The notes: generated by a model from the sequence alone, not told the origin. 64,000 nucleotides of DNA from Gammaproteobacteria bacterium UBA3067 (GCA_002366835.1 DFBZ01000160.1:1-64000), one strand, 5' to 3'; positions 41,712 to 50,794 are shown, numbered from the stretch's first letter. Program-made: numbers and translations.

Positions 41712-41786
41712 TTAGCTGGCTTATCTGCATCATTGCGGCCGAAAAGTTAAGAGTGAATAAATATATTTATTGCACTGAGGGTGTAA

Positions 41787-43712
41787 ATGTTAAACATACT
41801 GTACAAAGTAAGAGATGCAATCGACGAAATTGGGTCGTCAGCCAGTCCACTGGATTCTACGCCGAGGGAGTTTGTTCCCAAGCGCCCTGGCGAACAAAAC
41901 TACGCAAAACTATTTGACCCAAAAACAGAGTCTGAGAACCGATACGGGCAGAAAATTAATCTGGTTGAATTAGTTGATGAAGATGCTGCTCAGGTAGAAA
42001 ATAACCCGCTTCTTATTAACGGTAACCCCTCTGTAGGTGAAAACCCCAATCGTAATAAGCAGCATGCGTTTCACTTTACCGCTGATAACTGTATTGGCTG
42101 TCACGCTTGTGAGGCAGCTTGTTCCGAAAAAAATGATAACCCTGCCCATATTAGCTTCCGTTCTGTGGGTTATGTAGAAGGCGGCTCTTATCCTGATTAC
42201 AAGCGCATGAATATTTCCATGGCGTGCAACCATTGCGATGACCCGGTTTGTTTAAAAGGTTGCCCCACTAAGGCCTATACCAAACACTCAGAATATGGTG
42301 CTGTGTTACAAGACCCTGAAACGTGTTTCGGTTGTGGCTATTGCACGTGGGTTTGCCCCTATAATGCGCCGCAGCTTGATCCCATTAAGGGACAAGTTTC
42401 TAAATGTAATATGTGTGTAGATAGGCTCGAAGAAGGCTTAAAGCCTGCTTGTGTTTCTGCGTGTCTTGGCAACGCCTTGGATTTTGGTGTGGTAGAAAAT
42501 ACACCGGAAAAACGAGAGCAATGTAAAACCGACATTCCTGGTTTTCCATCGTCGGAAATAACCCATCCTAATATTCGCTTCCAGCAAACTAAAACCATGC
42601 CGGATGAAATGACACGTACCGATGGAATACCTGTTAAATATCACAAACAAGAGGACGGATCATTTCGTTCCGTAGTGGATGAAAAAGTTGGTAAAACGAA
42701 AAACTGGAGTATTGATAAGTTAAGCTCAAGAGAAAATCCTCTGGTGGCTTTTACGCTTGCTACCCAGGCATCCATGGGGGCATTTTTAGCGGTATTTATT
42801 GGTCCAATGCTTGGATTTGATGGTCTATCCGCCGTTGCAGATAGCCCGGCAATCTATCCTATTTTATTGATATTAATTGTTCTGCAAGCTCTTGGTTTAT
42901 TTTTGTCTACGACTCACTTAGGCAAGCCAATGCGATTTTATCGGGGTTTTAATAACCTGGCTCACTCACCGGTGGCCAGAGAGGCTTTTGGGGTGGCATT
43001 ATATTTTGCGGGTTTGTCTGCCTACACGGGCCTTAAGGTGATTAACCTATATTTTGATTCGGGTTTTATCGCAGTTTTAGCTGGTTTAGTAGGGCTGTTT
43101 GCTGTTTTATCCATCGCTGGCGGTATGTTTTATATGTACAAAAGCTACCAAATTAAGGCGCGGCCTTTTTGGAACCACCCTCAAGTGGCAACGACTTTTG
43201 TTGGTAGTATGTTGAGCCTTGGAGCTATCATCGTAGCCTTAACGGCAATACCTGTTCTGGCTATTATCGGTGAGTCATGGAGTTCGGTTCTTGTTATCTG
43301 CTCGCTGCTTATGTTTTTGGGCTTGAGTCTGGAGGGACTTGGCTTGATTTATCACGCGCGTTATCTCAATACCGAACAGGGTGAGGGAGCGGCTGCTCAC
43401 TATATTCAGTGCACAACATTTGGTTATAGTTACTACGCAAGAAACATCGGTATTGCGGCGGCTGGAGCCTTGGTGGTAGTGACCATATTGCTGAGCTTTT
43501 CCAGTTCGGCGTTAGCACTGTCTATTTTCTTTATCGCTTCTGTGCTTGCTTTGGCGAGTTCACTGGTGGGCCGTGCTCTGTTTTATGTATTGGTCATTCC
43601 CACCACCATGCCGGGTGCATTTTTCTGGAAAAACAAAAGCTTTGAAGAGCATGCGCGAGACATTGGTTTAGCCAATATGCCACAAGTGGGCGTTGTGCCT
43701 GATTTACATTAA
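41787..43712 (+). CDS. Fused four-cluster ferredoxin and DmsC-type membrane anchor
   Basis: A 641-residue protein joining what are normally two subunits. Residues 1-95 are a polar extension. Residues about 100-235 hold four [4Fe-4S] motifs as in DmsB: CIGCHACEAAC, CNHCDDPVCLKGC, CFGCGYCTWVC and CNMC with CVSAC. Residues about 315-625 form eight membrane helices of the DmsC/NrfD-like anchor. It should take electrons from quinol and pass them through the clusters to the molybdoenzyme encoded just upstream. The clusters would face the cytoplasm, as there is no export signal. The stop codon overlaps that of the convergent reductase gene. Confidence 0.85.
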   Translation: MLNILYKVRDAIDEIGSSASPLDSTPREFVPKRPGEQNYAKLFDPKTESENRYGQKINLVELVDEDAAQVENNPLLINGNPSVGENPNRNKQHAFHFTADNCIGCHACEAACSEKNDNPAHISFRSVGYVEGGSYPDYKRMNISMACNHCDDPVCLKGCPTKAYTKHSEYGAVLQDPETCFGCGYCTWVCPYNAPQLDPIKGQVSKCNMCVDRLEEGLKPACVSACLGNALDFGVVENTPEKREQCKTDIPGFPSSEITHPNIRFQQTKTMPDEMTRTDGIPVKYHKQEDGSFRSVVDEKVGKTKNWSIDKLSSRENPLVAFTLATQASMGAFLAVFIGPMLGFDGLSAVADSPAIYPILLILIVLQALGLFLSTTHLGKPMRFYRGFNNLAHSPVAREAFGVALYFAGLSAYTGLKVINLYFDSGFIAVLAGLVGLFAVLSIAGGMFYMYKSYQIKARPFWNHPQVATTFVGSMLSLGAIIVALTAIPVLAIIGESWSSVLVICSLLMFLGLSLEGLGLIYHARYLNTEQGEGAAAHYIQCTTFGYSYYARNIGIAAAGALVVVTILLSFSSSALALSIFFIASVLALASSLVGRALFYVLVIPTTMPGAFFWKNKSFEEHARDIGLANMPQVGVVPDLH

Positions 43713-44722
43713 GGTGAGGGCGGAAGAGTAGAGGTGTGGAAGGGGATAAAGGCATCTGCGCTAATATCCCCCATGCTGGCACCAGCCAAAAAGCACTGTT
43801 TCCGCATTTTAGTGGTGAATGATTCCGCGCCGCAAAGGAAAACTCGGTAGCCTTTCATATCCGGGTAGGTTTTCTTGCAATACTGATAAATATCTCCCTG
43901 CACAGCGAAGCTAAAATCTGCTTCGGAGTTTGTATTATTTTGAGCGGGGATGTTTTGGTAAACAAAAGTGAGTGAAATTTGTCTGTTTTGTGCGGCTAGG
44001 TTTTTTAGCGCATCTACCAGATAGAAATTATCGGGCGAGCGGGCGCCCAAAAGTAAATGTATGGCTCCATGGTGTCCTTTTTCGAGTGCGTCCTGCAGAA
44101 TGCCCAATATTGGGGCTAAGCCAGTGCCAATTGCGGATAATAGAAGGGGCTGCGCTTTGCCGGCGGTATAAAAGCATTTTCCGAGGGGGCCCTGTATTTT
44201 TATTTTGTCGCCAATATTCAGCCCTGATTTTACCCAACTGCTAAATGCACCATCTGTCAGATGTTTGATATGCAGCTCTAGGTAGTTCTGTTTATTTGGG
44301 TGGCTCGCCAGAGAGTAGCAGCGAGCAATATTCTTATCTTTCCATAGTGTTAAATATTGACCAGGGCGGTAATCTATATCTGCTGTAAGACGTAGGCGGG
44401 TAACATTGGAGCTTAGTAGGGTTTTGTCTATCACAACTCCTTCGGTCTGTTGAGAAGAAAGAGATGTGCTTTGTACGCCAATGGGGGATTTAGGGTGACA
44501 TTGACAGCTCAGGAAGTGTTTCAGGGTCTTCTGCGCTTCCGTTAGACCAATTTGAGCGTGAGTAATCTCCTCTGCGGAATCCGATTTCATTATGCATGAT
44601 TGGCATACCCCGGCACGGCATCCATTTGGGATGTCATGATGACCGGCGCGAAGAAATCCATCAAGCACTGATTCATTCTCTTTAAGCGTGATATTACGAT
44701 TTTCAAATACAATGCTTGTCAT
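43709..44722 (-). CDS. [2Fe-2S] / FAD / NAD(P)H oxidoreductase
   Basis: A 337-residue electron-transfer reductase. A plant-type ferredoxin domain comes first (CRAGVCQSC plus a later Cys in FLSCQC), then an FAD-binding domain (RCYSLASHP) and a nucleotide-binding domain (GTGLAPILGIL). The layout matches phenol-hydroxylase-type and Hcr-like reductases. The start lies nine bases after the truncated haemoglobin stop, so they form an operon. It could reduce the haemoglobin, feed the nitrate reductase, or both; sequence does not decide. Its TAA and the TAA of the facing gene share one TTAA. Confidence 0.85.
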   Translation of the reverse strand: MTSIVFENRNITLKENESVLDGFLRAGHHDIPNGCRAGVCQSCIMKSDSAEEITHAQIGLTEAQKTLKHFLSCQCHPKSPIGVQSTSLSSQQTEGVVIDKTLLSSNVTRLRLTADIDYRPGQYLTLWKDKNIARCYSLASHPNKQNYLELHIKHLTDGAFSSWVKSGLNIGDKIKIQGPLGKCFYTAGKAQPLLLSAIGTGLAPILGILQDALEKGHHGAIHLLLGARSPDNFYLVDALKNLAAQNRQISLTFVYQNIPAQNNTNSEADFSFAVQGDIYQYCKKTYPDMKGYRVFLCGAESFTTKMRKQCFLAGASMGDISADAFIPFHTSTLPPSP

Positions 44723-44731
44723 AGGTCATAC

Positions 44732-45085
44732 TTATTTGTTGAGAACATCATCCTTGGCGCCGGATACAATGGTGACCACTTCATCAATGAGCTCCTGGGC
44801 TACTTCAAGCTCATTTAATGTTGCCACAAGGTCTTCCGCTACTGCATTAAAGTGCTCATCGGTAAGATTCATGTGCTTATGGGCTTCACGCATATCTTTA
44901 CCCGTGTAATTACTGGGTCCGCCAAAGGCCATGGTCATAAAGGCTTTCTGTTTTGCATGCTGTGCTTCCATATCTGTGCTCTCAAAAAACTCACTGACGC
45001 GGTCATCAGTGAGAACTTTCCGGTAAAAGATATCAACAGCTGCATTGATAGCGGCGTCACCGCCAAGCTTTTCGTACAATGACAT
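44732..45085 (-). CDS. Group 1 truncated haemoglobin
   Basis: A 117-residue 2-on-2 globin beginning MSLYEKLGGDAAINAAVD, a typical group 1 opening. The haem-proximal His is in MREAHKHMNL. ATG 45085 follows AGGAGAAA; the upstream open frame is ignored. In nitrate-using bacteria such globins are linked to nitric oxide or reactive nitrogen detoxification. The operon partner downstream is a flavin reductase, which could restore the ferrous form after each NO dioxygenation. Confidence 0.92.
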   Translation of the reverse strand: MSLYEKLGGDAAINAAVDIFYRKVLTDDRVSEFFESTDMEAQHAKQKAFMTMAFGGPSNYTGKDMREAHKHMNLTDEHFNAVAEDLVATLNELEVAQELIDEVVTIVSGAKDDVLNK

Positions 45086-45305
45086 TGCGTTTCTCCTGGT
45101 TTTAAGGTCGAAGGTTTTTGTGCGAGGGGGGGGCAAGTGCCAGCGATAGGTGCCCTAGGCGAAGAATAAATGCGTACAAAAGCAGCTCATTGATGTGGTG
45201 CAAATAAGCAATCCCCCTCCCATTTTGATCAAATAGTAGGTGCTTTATGGGATGCAGGGGAATCTTCTTTTGTGTAACGAGCCTAAGTAAATAAAAGGAT
45301 CAAAA

Positions 45306-45340
45306 ATAACCTGGGAAGCAGGCTTTGCCCCCCAGGTTAT
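45306..45340 (-). terminator. Rho-independent terminator of the outer-membrane protein gene
   Basis: On the minus strand, ATAACCTGGG pairs perfectly with CCCAGGTTAT (arms 45331-45340 and 45306-45315) and a T run follows (complement of 45302-45306). It isolates the barrel gene from the haemoglobin operon. Confidence 0.85.
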
Positions 45341-45344
45341 GGCA

Positions 45345-46553
45345 TTAGAAGGTAAGGCCAACCCAAGCCCACAGCTTATCAGTATCCACTTTTGTGTCAC
45401 CTGCCGAATAGGCAGCGTATTTAACACCGGCATTATAGTGTTTGGCGAATTTTTTCGCGTATAGCAGGTCTAATTCGCTTCCAAGGTCATCAATGCTTGC
45501 TGTGGACTCGTCCGCTGAAAAGTCATGGTAAGCGACTAACCATTTTCCACCCGCAACTTTTCCAGTGAGGGTTATGGATAGGTCTACCAAGCCTTCTGCT
45601 GGCGTACCAAGAAATTGATCAGCCCAGCCGTTAAATTTATGTAGCGTTGCGAGGGGTGTGGAAAACCCATAGTTGGCATCATCAGAACCCAAAACTTCGT
45701 AGCCAAGTTTGGCGGTAATGCCTTCGACTACAACGCCGCCCTCTAAAAATAGATAAGTTGCATCAGCACTTGCGCTATCCACTTCGTTTTCCTGCGTTGC
45801 AAGTTCCGCTGTGTAGAGAACTTTTACGTCGGATACTTTGGTGCTGCCGCTAAAGCGTAAACCTAAGGTGTCGAGGGAGTTATCGGTATTGTTGTCTTGT
45901 TCAAGTAGATAGCTGTACCCAGTAATCGTCCCGACCGATAAAGAATAAGAGGCATTTAGTAGTATATCTTTAGAGGTGATATTTGCTGCTTCGGCAAAAA
46001 TTCGGTTGCGTTGGGTTAGGTAGGCGCCATTAAGTTTTAATTCTTTAACGGGGGTAATGGTTGCGCTGACGCCATCAAAGGTTTGGCGATCCTGACGCCA
46101 CCCTACATGGCCAACGTAGCGATGGTTGCCATAGGTGAGTACTTGTCGACCTGCTTTGAGTTTAATCTGCTTGTTGGCAAACTGGAGAAAACCCTGATCG
46201 AGCTCAGTGACCTCTGGGTCAGCAATCACAGAAAAAGAACCAGTTTGAAAGCCTGTAGGGGGAACCGAGTAATCATCCTGGCTTCCCACTACGCGCACAT
46301 CTTCAAACTCTGCCGTTGCGGATAGGCCTTCATAACTGCCAGTGGTATAGCCGAGGCGGCTACGCAGTGTTAGGGCTGTGGCGTCTTCAAGGGCATTATC
46401 TTGTTCGACAGTTTCGTATCTCAAGCGCAAGTCAACCTTTGTCTTGCCCGTGGTAATAGCGTCTGTAATGCTTTGAGCGCTGCTCACGTTTGCTTGCAAA
46501 GCAAGTGCGCCGGTAACGGCTAGCCCTAATGCGGGTGCTATGGATTTTCTCAT
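45345..46553 (-). CDS. Outer-membrane beta-barrel protein, alginate-export/porin type
   Basis: A 402-residue protein with a signal peptide (MRKSIAPALGLAVTGALALQ, cleavage after SSAQ or nearby) and an alternating polar/hydrophobic barrel ending in Phe (WAWVGLTF), the usual assembly signal. Segments such as GRQVLTYGNHRYVGHVGWRQ resemble the alginate-export family. Being beside the nitrate cluster, it may be a diffusion channel for nitrate or nitrite. That role is inference only. Confidence 0.8.
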   Translation of the reverse strand: MRKSIAPALGLAVTGALALQANVSSAQSITDAITTGKTKVDLRLRYETVEQDNALEDATALTLRSRLGYTTGSYEGLSATAEFEDVRVVGSQDDYSVPPTGFQTGSFSVIADPEVTELDQGFLQFANKQIKLKAGRQVLTYGNHRYVGHVGWRQDRQTFDGVSATITPVKELKLNGAYLTQRNRIFAEAANITSKDILLNASYSLSVGTITGYSYLLEQDNNTDNSLDTLGLRFSGSTKVSDVKVLYTAELATQENEVDSASADATYLFLEGGVVVEGITAKLGYEVLGSDDANYGFSTPLATLHKFNGWADQFLGTPAEGLVDLSITLTGKVAGGKWLVAYHDFSADESTASIDDLGSELDLLYAKKFAKHYNAGVKYAAYSAGDTKVDTDKLWAWVGLTF

Positions 46554-47122
46554 GTGACTAATTCCTCTGGTGCGTTAGTTATAGTAATGAATCTAAATAA
46601 GCTTTCATCAGATTTTTTTAAGGAACACCACTGCAATAACAGGTGTTTTCTCGAAGAGCATAGATACAAAGCAGAATTGTTTCTAGTTAGTCTGCATCGC
46701 AAAAAAAAACGCCCGCCGCCCTATGCTAAAGGTTAGGGATGATGAGCGCCATTGCTCCGGATCAGATTTTTGCTTGTAATAAGTTTTCGTGCTCTCTGAA
46801 CATGCATCTGTTGCATGATTGCTTAGGTATAGAGTGCCTCCAGATTCAACTAAATCGTTTGGCGGTTTAATGTAAGCATCGTTTGTGCCAACCTTTTTAG
46901 GCGATGTAGGGAGGTAGTAATTAGTGATAGCTTTGAAGAAAACAGGCTGAAGGTGGAGGCTTTAGAGACGGGCTTAATAAATCGGGGTTGGCGAAAATGC
47001 TTGCTGAGTGTTGCTGTTGCACTGATGCAGCGCTCAAACGCGCTACCTATTGATGAGAGGTGTGCCTGGAAACCCTCGGCAGGGGGTGTTGGAAATTATC
47101 AGTGTGTATTTTGGGGCTTGGT
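46554..47122. other. Intergenic region upstream of the barrel gene
   Basis: Contains the leftward promoter region of the outer-membrane protein, an A9 tract at 46702-46710, the inverted repeat CATGCA-N5-TGCATG (46801-46817), and a possible small reading frame with an ATT start (listed separately). No other gene is supported. Confidence 0.4.
46801..46817. promoter_or_regulatory. Inverted repeat CATGCA-TCTGT-TGCATG
   Basis: Perfect 6-bp arms with a five-base spacer, about 250 bases before the barrel gene start. It has the size of a dimeric regulator's operator. No regulator is assigned. Confidence 0.3.
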
Positions 47123-47126
47123 TTAG
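46920..47126 (+). other. Possible 68-codon reading frame with ATT start
   Basis: An open frame of 68 codons begins at ATT 46920, five bases after a strong GGGAGG (46909-46914). It has no ATG, GTG or TTG before the upstream in-frame stop at 46851. Its TAG lies against the stop of the facing gene at 47123. The predicted protein starts ISDSFEENRLKVEALE and has no known family. It could be a rare ATT start, a gene that lost its ATG, or chance. Confidence 0.25.
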
Positions 47127-47437
47127 CGACGATGGCAGAGACCAAAGCTGTTTTCCACGCAGCGCAGTTTGGCCGCAGCGGACGTAAAGTTGCTCCAAAA
47201 GTAATCTTCTTTTCGATACTTGCAGATTTCCAGCTTTTCTTTATGGCCATGTAATTCCATTACTGTGTTGCCGCTCAATAAATCAGTCACACGATAGTAT
47301 TCGGTATTACAGAAAAGTGGGTGTTTGAACGTTGAGCGCTGAATTTGCAGACCCGCATAGGTGACTTCTTCGTTGTCATTTGCTGCCATAACGACGGCTT
47401 CAACGCGAGTCCATAGTCTTTGAAGTTGTTTGTTCAT
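47123..47437 (-). CDS. Small hypothetical protein
   Basis: A 104-residue soluble protein. ATG 47437 is chosen for AAAGGGTGATAATA directly before it; the frame is open further upstream but without a better site. The sequence is mixed polar with aromatic residues (KYRKEDYFWSNF) and four Cys, three of them near the end. No family recognised. It lies 64 bases after the tesB pseudogene on the same strand. Confidence 0.6.
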   Translation of the reverse strand: MNKQLQRLWTRVEAVVMAANDNEEVTYAGLQIQRSTFKHPLFCNTEYYRVTDLLSGNTVMELHGHKEKLEICKYRKEDYFWSNFTSAAAKLRCVENSFGLCHRR

Positions 47438-47501
47438 TATTATCACCCTTTCCCTAAGCATCCTCGGGGATGTATTTATAGTTAGCTCTGCCGAGGTCGA
47501 T

Positions 47502-48419
47502 TTATCTTCCTTGTAAAAAGCATAGTTGGGTGGGTGGGAGGGAGCCGTTTTCATTTGTTGTGTTTTGTGAGGTCGCTTGCAATAAAATGTTATTGAGCTT
47601 TCTGGTTAAGCCATCTTGGCAGTTTGAGACGACCAGCTCACCTTCAGCATTAAAAATGTTTCCACGGCTATATTCCCTTCCTCCTGAACTGCCGGGAGGT
47701 TCCGTGGCGTACAGCAGCCATTCGTTGCAGTTCATGGGTCGATGAAACCATATGGAATGGTCAAGGGAGGCGAGCCTGCCATCAGGCTGTAGGATAGATA
47801 TACTGTGGGGCAATGTGGCAGTGGTGAGCCGATTGATATCCGACGCGTAGGCTAATACTACTTTATGCAAGGTTGGGTTGTTAGGAAGTGCTTCGCGAAT
47901 GCGGAACCAAGTGTTCTGAGTCGCGGGCATCACCTTGGGGTTGCGGGTGGGTAATGTTTCTTCGCAGCGGAGTACGCCGAGGGGTCAGTCGGGGGAGGTG
48001 TAGGGGTTAAAAATCTCGCCTTTTTTCTCGAAGATGGCTGTTTTAATGGTCCGGTCGTCGCGGAGTTCGTTGGGTGCGGGCATATTAAAGATGGGTCGAC
48101 CAAGTTGAATTGCCGCTACGCGACGAGTGCAGAAGCTACGTCCATGACGAATACGCTCAACATCCTAAAGAATGGGGGTTTCATGTCTCCCCACGCAAGA
48201 AGTAGGCATGTAAAGAGTGGATGGAAAAGCCCTCTATGGTTTTTGATGCGGCCAGTAGAGCCTGGCCGAGAACTTGTCCTCCGAAAATTTGGGGGCACCG
48301 GTTTTATGACTTCGATCTCGAAATATATTGACTTTAATTTGCTTCAGGTTGAGCAGGCCTATCAGTCTTGGGCTTGATCCTGACAAGGTGCGGGCTCTGG
48401 TAAGTGCTTGATGTGGCAA
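47502..48419 (-). pseudogene. tesB: Acyl-CoA thioesterase II pseudogene (tesB remnant)
   Basis: Read on the minus strand, pieces of one TesB protein appear in order but in different frames. LIGLLNLKQIKVNIFRDRSH is followed, after a frameshift near 48288, by [17 protein letters not shown] and [12 protein letters not shown] second shift near 48185 leads to PIL-stop-DVERIRHGRSF, where TAG replaces the usual Tyr codon, then VAAIQLGRPIFNM. An in-frame TGA follows EIFNPYTSPD (around 47990). The C-terminal 143 codons (47502-47933) remain open and include SIWFHRPMNCNEWLLY, which contains the catalytic Asp-region neighbours. The segment between IFNM and EIF is shortened. The gene cannot make functional enzyme. 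Confidence 0.88.
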
Positions 48420-48555
48420 TGCAGTTTATCGAATAGAGGGGTGTGTTCAATTGAGGCCGTGGCAGACGCTTGGTTTTAAATAAAGGCTGCGCGCCATTAC
48501 AATAAAATGAGTTGATGGCGCGCAGTTAGGTGAGAGAAAAAAGAAGAGTAGGGCT

Positions 48556-48924
48556 TTATGCAGATTCAAGCGCTTCTTCAGCAGCATCAATATGAACTTC
48601 GCTGTTTTCTACTTTCACGGGGAAAGTTTTAAGTGCTTTCTCGCTGAGAATGACGTTACAAATTTGGATGCCGGGTGGGAAACTTGCCCAGCCATCCACT
48701 TCACCGGATTTAATGTTGAAACGTGCGCGATGAAAAGGACACTGTACTACGTCTCCGTCGATTGTGCCTTTATCTAAGGGAAGGCGCATATGGGAGCAGC
48801 GTCTCTGGGTGGCGTAGTAGCCATCTTCTAAGCGATACAGCAAGACATTCGTTCCGTCTAGTTTAAACTTGGCCATTGTGCCCACTTCAAGTGCATCTTC
48901 TGCGCAAACTTTTTGATATGCCAT
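48556..48924 (-). CDS. Rieske [2Fe-2S] ferredoxin-like protein
   Basis: A 122-residue soluble protein with both Rieske ligand pairs intact: CSH (in RRCSHMRLPL) and CPFH sixteen residues later. The domain occupies nearly the whole chain, as in Rieske ferredoxins of the NirD or dioxygenase type. ATG 48924 follows AAGGA by nine bases. No oxygenase or nitrite reductase subunit lies next to it, so the electron acceptor is unknown. Confidence 0.85.
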   Translation of the reverse strand: MAYQKVCAEDALEVGTMAKFKLDGTNVLLYRLEDGYYATQRRCSHMRLPLDKGTIDGDVVQCPFHRARFNIKSGEVDGWASFPPGIQICNVILSEKALKTFPVKVENSEVHIDAAEEALESA

Positions 48925-49362
48925 GATCAATATTCCTTATTTTTATGGTTATTGAGGTGGTTAATTTGTATCCCGGTTAGCAGGCTGCGGGGGAAATTAC
49001 CAATTTGTTGTGAGGAGCCTGGAGTTAATTGCTGCGTTATAGCGCCCCTGAACAAAGCCACCCAAGTTTACACCAAGTGCCCTTATAGGCAAGAGAATCA
49101 GGGTTATCCAGGCAGCGCTATTTGTTGGAATGGTGGACAAATATCGTCTGTGTGATCATGATGTCGCGGAATGGACGAATTTTGACGATTTTGTTAAAAA
49201 TGGCGAGACTTCCAAACTATGGGTGTGCTAGGATTCTGCGCCCCAAAGGCGGGCGGTTGCGTCCCTTTATGGGGCGTAAAATTAAATCGGGAATGCCCTT
49301 GAGGCAGCCCTTGGCAAGCAGTATAAAACTTGGGATTAGATACCAATTGGAGAGGGGGACTC
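48925..49362. other. Intergenic region before pntAA
   Basis: About 440 bp between the divergent Rieske gene and the transhydrogenase operon. I see no gene, terminator or clear promoter. A GGAGAGGGGGAC ribosome site ends the stretch. Confidence 0.35.
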
Positions 49363-50496
49363 ATGCGAATTAGTGTACCTGTCGAAACTCACCCTGATGA
49401 AAGACGCTGTGCCACAGTGCCTGGCATTGTTGCCAAGCTGGTAAAGCAGGGGATAGAGGTTTCTGTGGAGGCTGGTTTAGGTGAAAAAGCAGGCTACTCA
49501 GATGAGCTATATAAGGAAGCGGGAGCAACGATTGTTACAGATCGAAAAAAGTTGCTTTCTCAAGCTGATGTAGTCATTAGAGTGCGCGCACCTGAGCAAG
49601 AAGAAATTAAGACTCTTAAAAAAGGCTCCGTTCATATTAGTTACTTGGATCCTTTTAATAACCTTGGCTTGGTTAAAGCCTTCTCTGATGCGGGTGTCCA
49701 GGCTATTAGCATGGAAATGATTCCCCGTACCACACGTGCGCAGAAAATGGATGCGCTCAGCTCCCAAGCCAACCTTGCTGGTTACATGACGGTTATTCGA
49801 GCGGCAAGCGAGTTGGAAGTGATTCTTCCCATGATGATGACTCCCGCAGGGACAATCTCGCCAGCGAAAACATTTGTGATAGGTGTCGGCGTTGCAGGGC
49901 TTCAGGCCATCGCTACTGCGAAACGCCTTGGCTCAAAGGTTGAAGCTTTTGATACCCGCCCAGTGGTGGCTGAGCAAGTACAATCGCTTGGTGCCAAATT
50001 TGTTGAGATCGATCTTGGTGAAACTGGCCAGACGAAAGATGGTTATGCCAAAGCTTTAACAGATGAGCAGTTAGCCATGCAACGCGAAGGCATGAAAAAA
50101 GTATTGGCGCAGTCCGATATCGTTATTACCACCGCTCAGCTCTTCGGTCGCAAGGCACCTACATTGCTTACTGCTGATATGGTTGCTGCAATGAAGCCCG
50201 GTAGCGTTATCGTTGATATGGCGGTGGAAACCGGTGGAAATGTTGAAGGCTCCAAGCTTGGTGAAGTCGCTGTCGTAAATGGCGTGAAAATTGTTGGTCA
50301 GCCATGTTTGCCTGCCTGTGTCAGTAAAGATGCCAGTAATATGTATTCTTCAAACTTGTTTAACCTAGTAACTGAATACTGGGACCAAGAAAGCAGTACG
50401 TTTGATCTGAATCCAGAGGATGACATTGTTAAGGGTTGTGTAATTACTCGAGACGGCAGTGTTGTGAATGAAACAATCAGCGAGCTGGTGAAGTGA
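49363..50496 (+). CDS. pntAA: NAD(P) transhydrogenase alpha-1 subunit (NAD-binding)
   Basis: Domain I of the proton-translocating transhydrogenase, which uses the proton gradient to drive hydride transfer from NADH to NADP+. ATG 49363 (377 residues) is preceded by GAGAGGGGGAC. The Rossmann motif is GVGVAGLQAIATAKRLG. The protein lacks the membrane helices that are fused in E. coli PntA; they are encoded separately by the next gene, as in Rhodospirillum. Confidence 0.95.
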   Translation: MRISVPVETHPDERRCATVPGIVAKLVKQGIEVSVEAGLGEKAGYSDELYKEAGATIVTDRKKLLSQADVVIRVRAPEQEEIKTLKKGSVHISYLDPFNNLGLVKAFSDAGVQAISMEMIPRTTRAQKMDALSSQANLAGYMTVIRAASELEVILPMMMTPAGTISPAKTFVIGVGVAGLQAIATAKRLGSKVEAFDTRPVVAEQVQSLGAKFVEIDLGETGQTKDGYAKALTDEQLAMQREGMKKVLAQSDIVITTAQLFGRKAPTLLTADMVAAMKPGSVIVDMAVETGGNVEGSKLGEVAVVNGVKIVGQPCLPACVSKDASNMYSSNLFNLVTEYWDQESSTFDLNPEDDIVKGCVITRDGSVVNETISELVK

Positions 50497-50506
50497 GGTA
50501 AGTGAT

Positions 50507-50791
50507 ATGGAAACCGTATTATTAACAATCGTTCTAGTGCTCTCTATATTTCTGGGCTTTGAACTTATATCTAAGGTCCCATCTATCCTGCATACGCCCT
50601 TGATGTCGGGTGCCAATGCAATTTCCGGTATTACCGTTGTAGGGGCTTTATACTCCGCGGGCGGTGATAACCCATTTATGGCTACCCTCTTAGGTGTGCT
50701 AGCGGTTGCATTTGCCACAATCAATGTTGTGGGTGGTTACATGGTTACCGATCGGATGCTAAGCATGTTCAAGAAAAAAGGGAGTAAGTAA
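50507..50791 (+). CDS. pntAB: NAD(P) transhydrogenase alpha-2 subunit (membrane)
   Basis: A 94-residue protein with three membrane helices forming half of domain II, the proton channel. FLGFELISKVPSILHTPLMS is a typical opening segment. It lies ten bases after pntAA and three before pntB. Confidence 0.93.
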   Translation: METVLLTIVLVLSIFLGFELISKVPSILHTPLMSGANAISGITVVGALYSAGGDNPFMATLLGVLAVAFATINVVGGYMVTDRMLSMFKKKGSK

Positions 50792-50794
50792 ACA

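Noticed and set aside
47502..47933. An intact 143-codon gene
   Set aside because: It is the C-terminal part of TesB, continuing in the same frame upstream beyond a TGA and in other frames after shifts, so it is a pseudogene fragment.
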